A stretch of 64,000 nucleotides of DNA from Stenotrophomonas daejeonensis (GTDB lineage: Bacteria; Pseudomonadota; Gammaproteobacteria; Xanthomonadales; Xanthomonadaceae), in the NCBI RefSeq assembly GCF_001431505.1, contig NZ_LDJP01000006.1, positions 1 to 64,000 of the forward strand, written 5' to 3'. A program made the position numbers and the translations under genes. Positions 63,481-64,000 of this stretch are shown here, one piece after another. Within the stretch, counting starts at the first letter, position 1. The number at the start of each line of letters is the position of its first letter. The notes below the pieces were generated by a model. It did no database searches. It was not told the DNA's origin and saw nothing but the letters and a program-made list of their open reading frames with translations.

Positions 63481-63546
63481 GGATTAATGGAAAATTTACG
63501 TTGTGTCAAATCCGGCGCGGCCGTCTACATCGTTGCTTTTGAAAGC
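63481..63546 (-). promoter_or_regulatory. Putative receptor promoter with upstream inverted repeat
   Basis: On the minus strand TTGACA (63509-63504), a 17-base spacer and TAATCC (63486-63481) lie 72 bases before the ATG. Twenty-five bases upstream of the -35, GCTTT-TG-AAAGC (63535-63546) is an operator-like inverted repeat. The remainder of 63410-63717 has no gene. Confidence 0.45.
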
Positions 63547-63632
63547 GTTTTTGCGGGCGGGACATCGGTGCGTACTTCGGTAAAGTGCCAGGGAACGATC
63601 GAGGCGGGACGGGATCGGGCGCGCTCGATGCG

Positions 63633-63707
63633 TTGGTCAAGTATTCGTTAACGCTAGAATCGCGTCGCAGGAATGCTCCTTGTTTGGACATTCCATACGG
63701 TTATAAC
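63633..63707 (+). promoter_or_regulatory. Two candidate promoters for the ABC-F gene
   Basis: P1: TTGGTC (63633-63638), 16 bases, TAGAAT (63655-63660). P2: TTGTTT (63680-63685), 16 bases, TATAAC (63702-63707), 10 bases before the ATG. P2 would give a very short leader, so P1 may be the main one. Confidence 0.45.
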
Positions 63708-63717
63708 GAGCCCATTC

Positions 63718-64000
63718 ATGATTTCCCTACGTAATTTCGCCCTGCGCCGCGGCGAACGCCTGCTGCTGTCCAACGTCGACCTCACCCTGCATGCCGGCTA
63801 CCGCGTCGGCGTGGTCGGCCGCAACGGCGCCGGCAAGTCCAGCCTGTTCGCCGCCGTGCGCGGCGAGCTGGAGGCCGACAAGGGCGACGTGTCGCTGCCC
63901 GGCAAGGTCCGCATCGCCGACGTGGCGCAGGAAACCCCGGCGCTGCCCGACCGCGCCATCGACTTCGTGCTCGGCGGCGACGACGTGGTGGCCGCGGTGC
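63718..64000 (+). CDS. ABC-F ATPase, YheS-like, cut by the right edge
   Basis: 94 N-terminal residues are visible. MISLRNFALRRGERLLLSNV opens an ABC domain, with Walker A VGRNGAGKSSLFA and the stretch VAQETPALPDRAIDFVLGGDD, which resembles the E. coli YheS start (NQETPALPQAALEYVIDGD). ABC-F proteins act on the ribosome rather than as transporters. Walker B and the linker lie outside the window. Confidence 0.87.
   Translation, partial: MISLRNFALRRGERLLLSNVDLTLHAGYRVGVVGRNGAGKSSLFAAVRGELEADKGDVSLPGKVRIADVAQETPALPDRAIDFVLGGDDVVAAV

Noticed and set aside
59063-63487. A 1,474-codon open frame on the plus strand opposite the antiporter and TonB receptor
   Set aside because: It is antisense to two clear genes, its composition (Val/Gly/Arg/Ala/His) is that of GC-rich shadow frames, and it has no domain.

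Overview
The window is a contiguous, GC-rich, densely packed gammaproteobacterial chromosome segment. It most resembles Xanthomonadaceae, probably Stenotrophomonas or a close relative. The pointers are the pilT/pilU pair, a mltG-holB-pilZ cluster, a kds-lpt-rpoN-hpf-ptsN-hprK-rapZ-PTS cluster, an Ax21-like outer-membrane protein, and many intergenic palindromes opening with GTAG, like the SMAG/REP elements known from Stenotrophomonas. I see no rRNA, insertion sequence, integrase, CRISPR array or replication origin.

Layout. 1-1.6 kb: a gene cut by the window edge, then an AbrB-like antitoxin/Doc toxin pair. 1.7-4.9 kb: gcvP behind a tandem glycine riboswitch. 5-9.4 kb: an MFS exporter, a small conserved gene, mltG-holB-pilZ, and tRNA-Val(CAC). 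9.4-14.5 kb: DUF190-crcB under a fluoride riboswitch, proC, pilT, pilU, tag. 14.6-20.4 kb: an orphan histidine kinase, yqgE-ruvX-pyrB, a lipoprotein esterase, an XRE regulator/zinc-ribbon pair, an Ax21-like barrel. 20.5-32.2 kb, minus strand: mgtE, then (read from the far end) kdsD-kdsC-lptC-lptA-lptB-rpoN-hpf-ptsN-hprK-rapZ-EIIA(Man)-HPr-EI. This joins LPS sugar synthesis and transport to sigma-54 and a regulatory PTS. 32.2-38.1 kb: ibaG-murA and an EF-hand membrane protein, a REP cluster, bamD, then rluD-pgeF-DUF4166-DUF393 with overlapping ends. 38.1-42 kb: otsB-GH15-otsA trehalose operon. 42-49.9 kb: DUF3014 protein, clpB with a sigma-32-like promoter, a degenerate GGDEF/EVL protein, an NmrA-like/LysR divergent pair.

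50.2-58.9 kb is the most unusual part. Six plus-strand genes encode a secreted IPT/TIG-like protein, a thiol-activated-cytolysin (cholesterol-dependent-cytolysin-like) pore-former with an exchanged C-terminal domain, a lipoprotein whose start overlaps the cytolysin stop, a YadA-type trimeric autotransporter, an ECF43-like sigma factor, and a transmembrane Ser/Thr kinase with a helical-repeat outer domain. I read this as a candidate kinase-controlled surface or toxin system directed at other cells. The gene identities rest on motifs read by eye; the functional link between them is inference from gene order.

59-64 kb: a Kef-type antiporter, a TonB-dependent receptor, and the start of a YheS-like ABC-F ATPase cut by the right edge.

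Recurring sequence features: GTAG-type REP units, three of which supply the TAG stop codon of the preceding gene (MFS exporter, tag, EF-hand gene), and many 4-base ATGA/GTGA start-stop overlaps indicating translational coupling.
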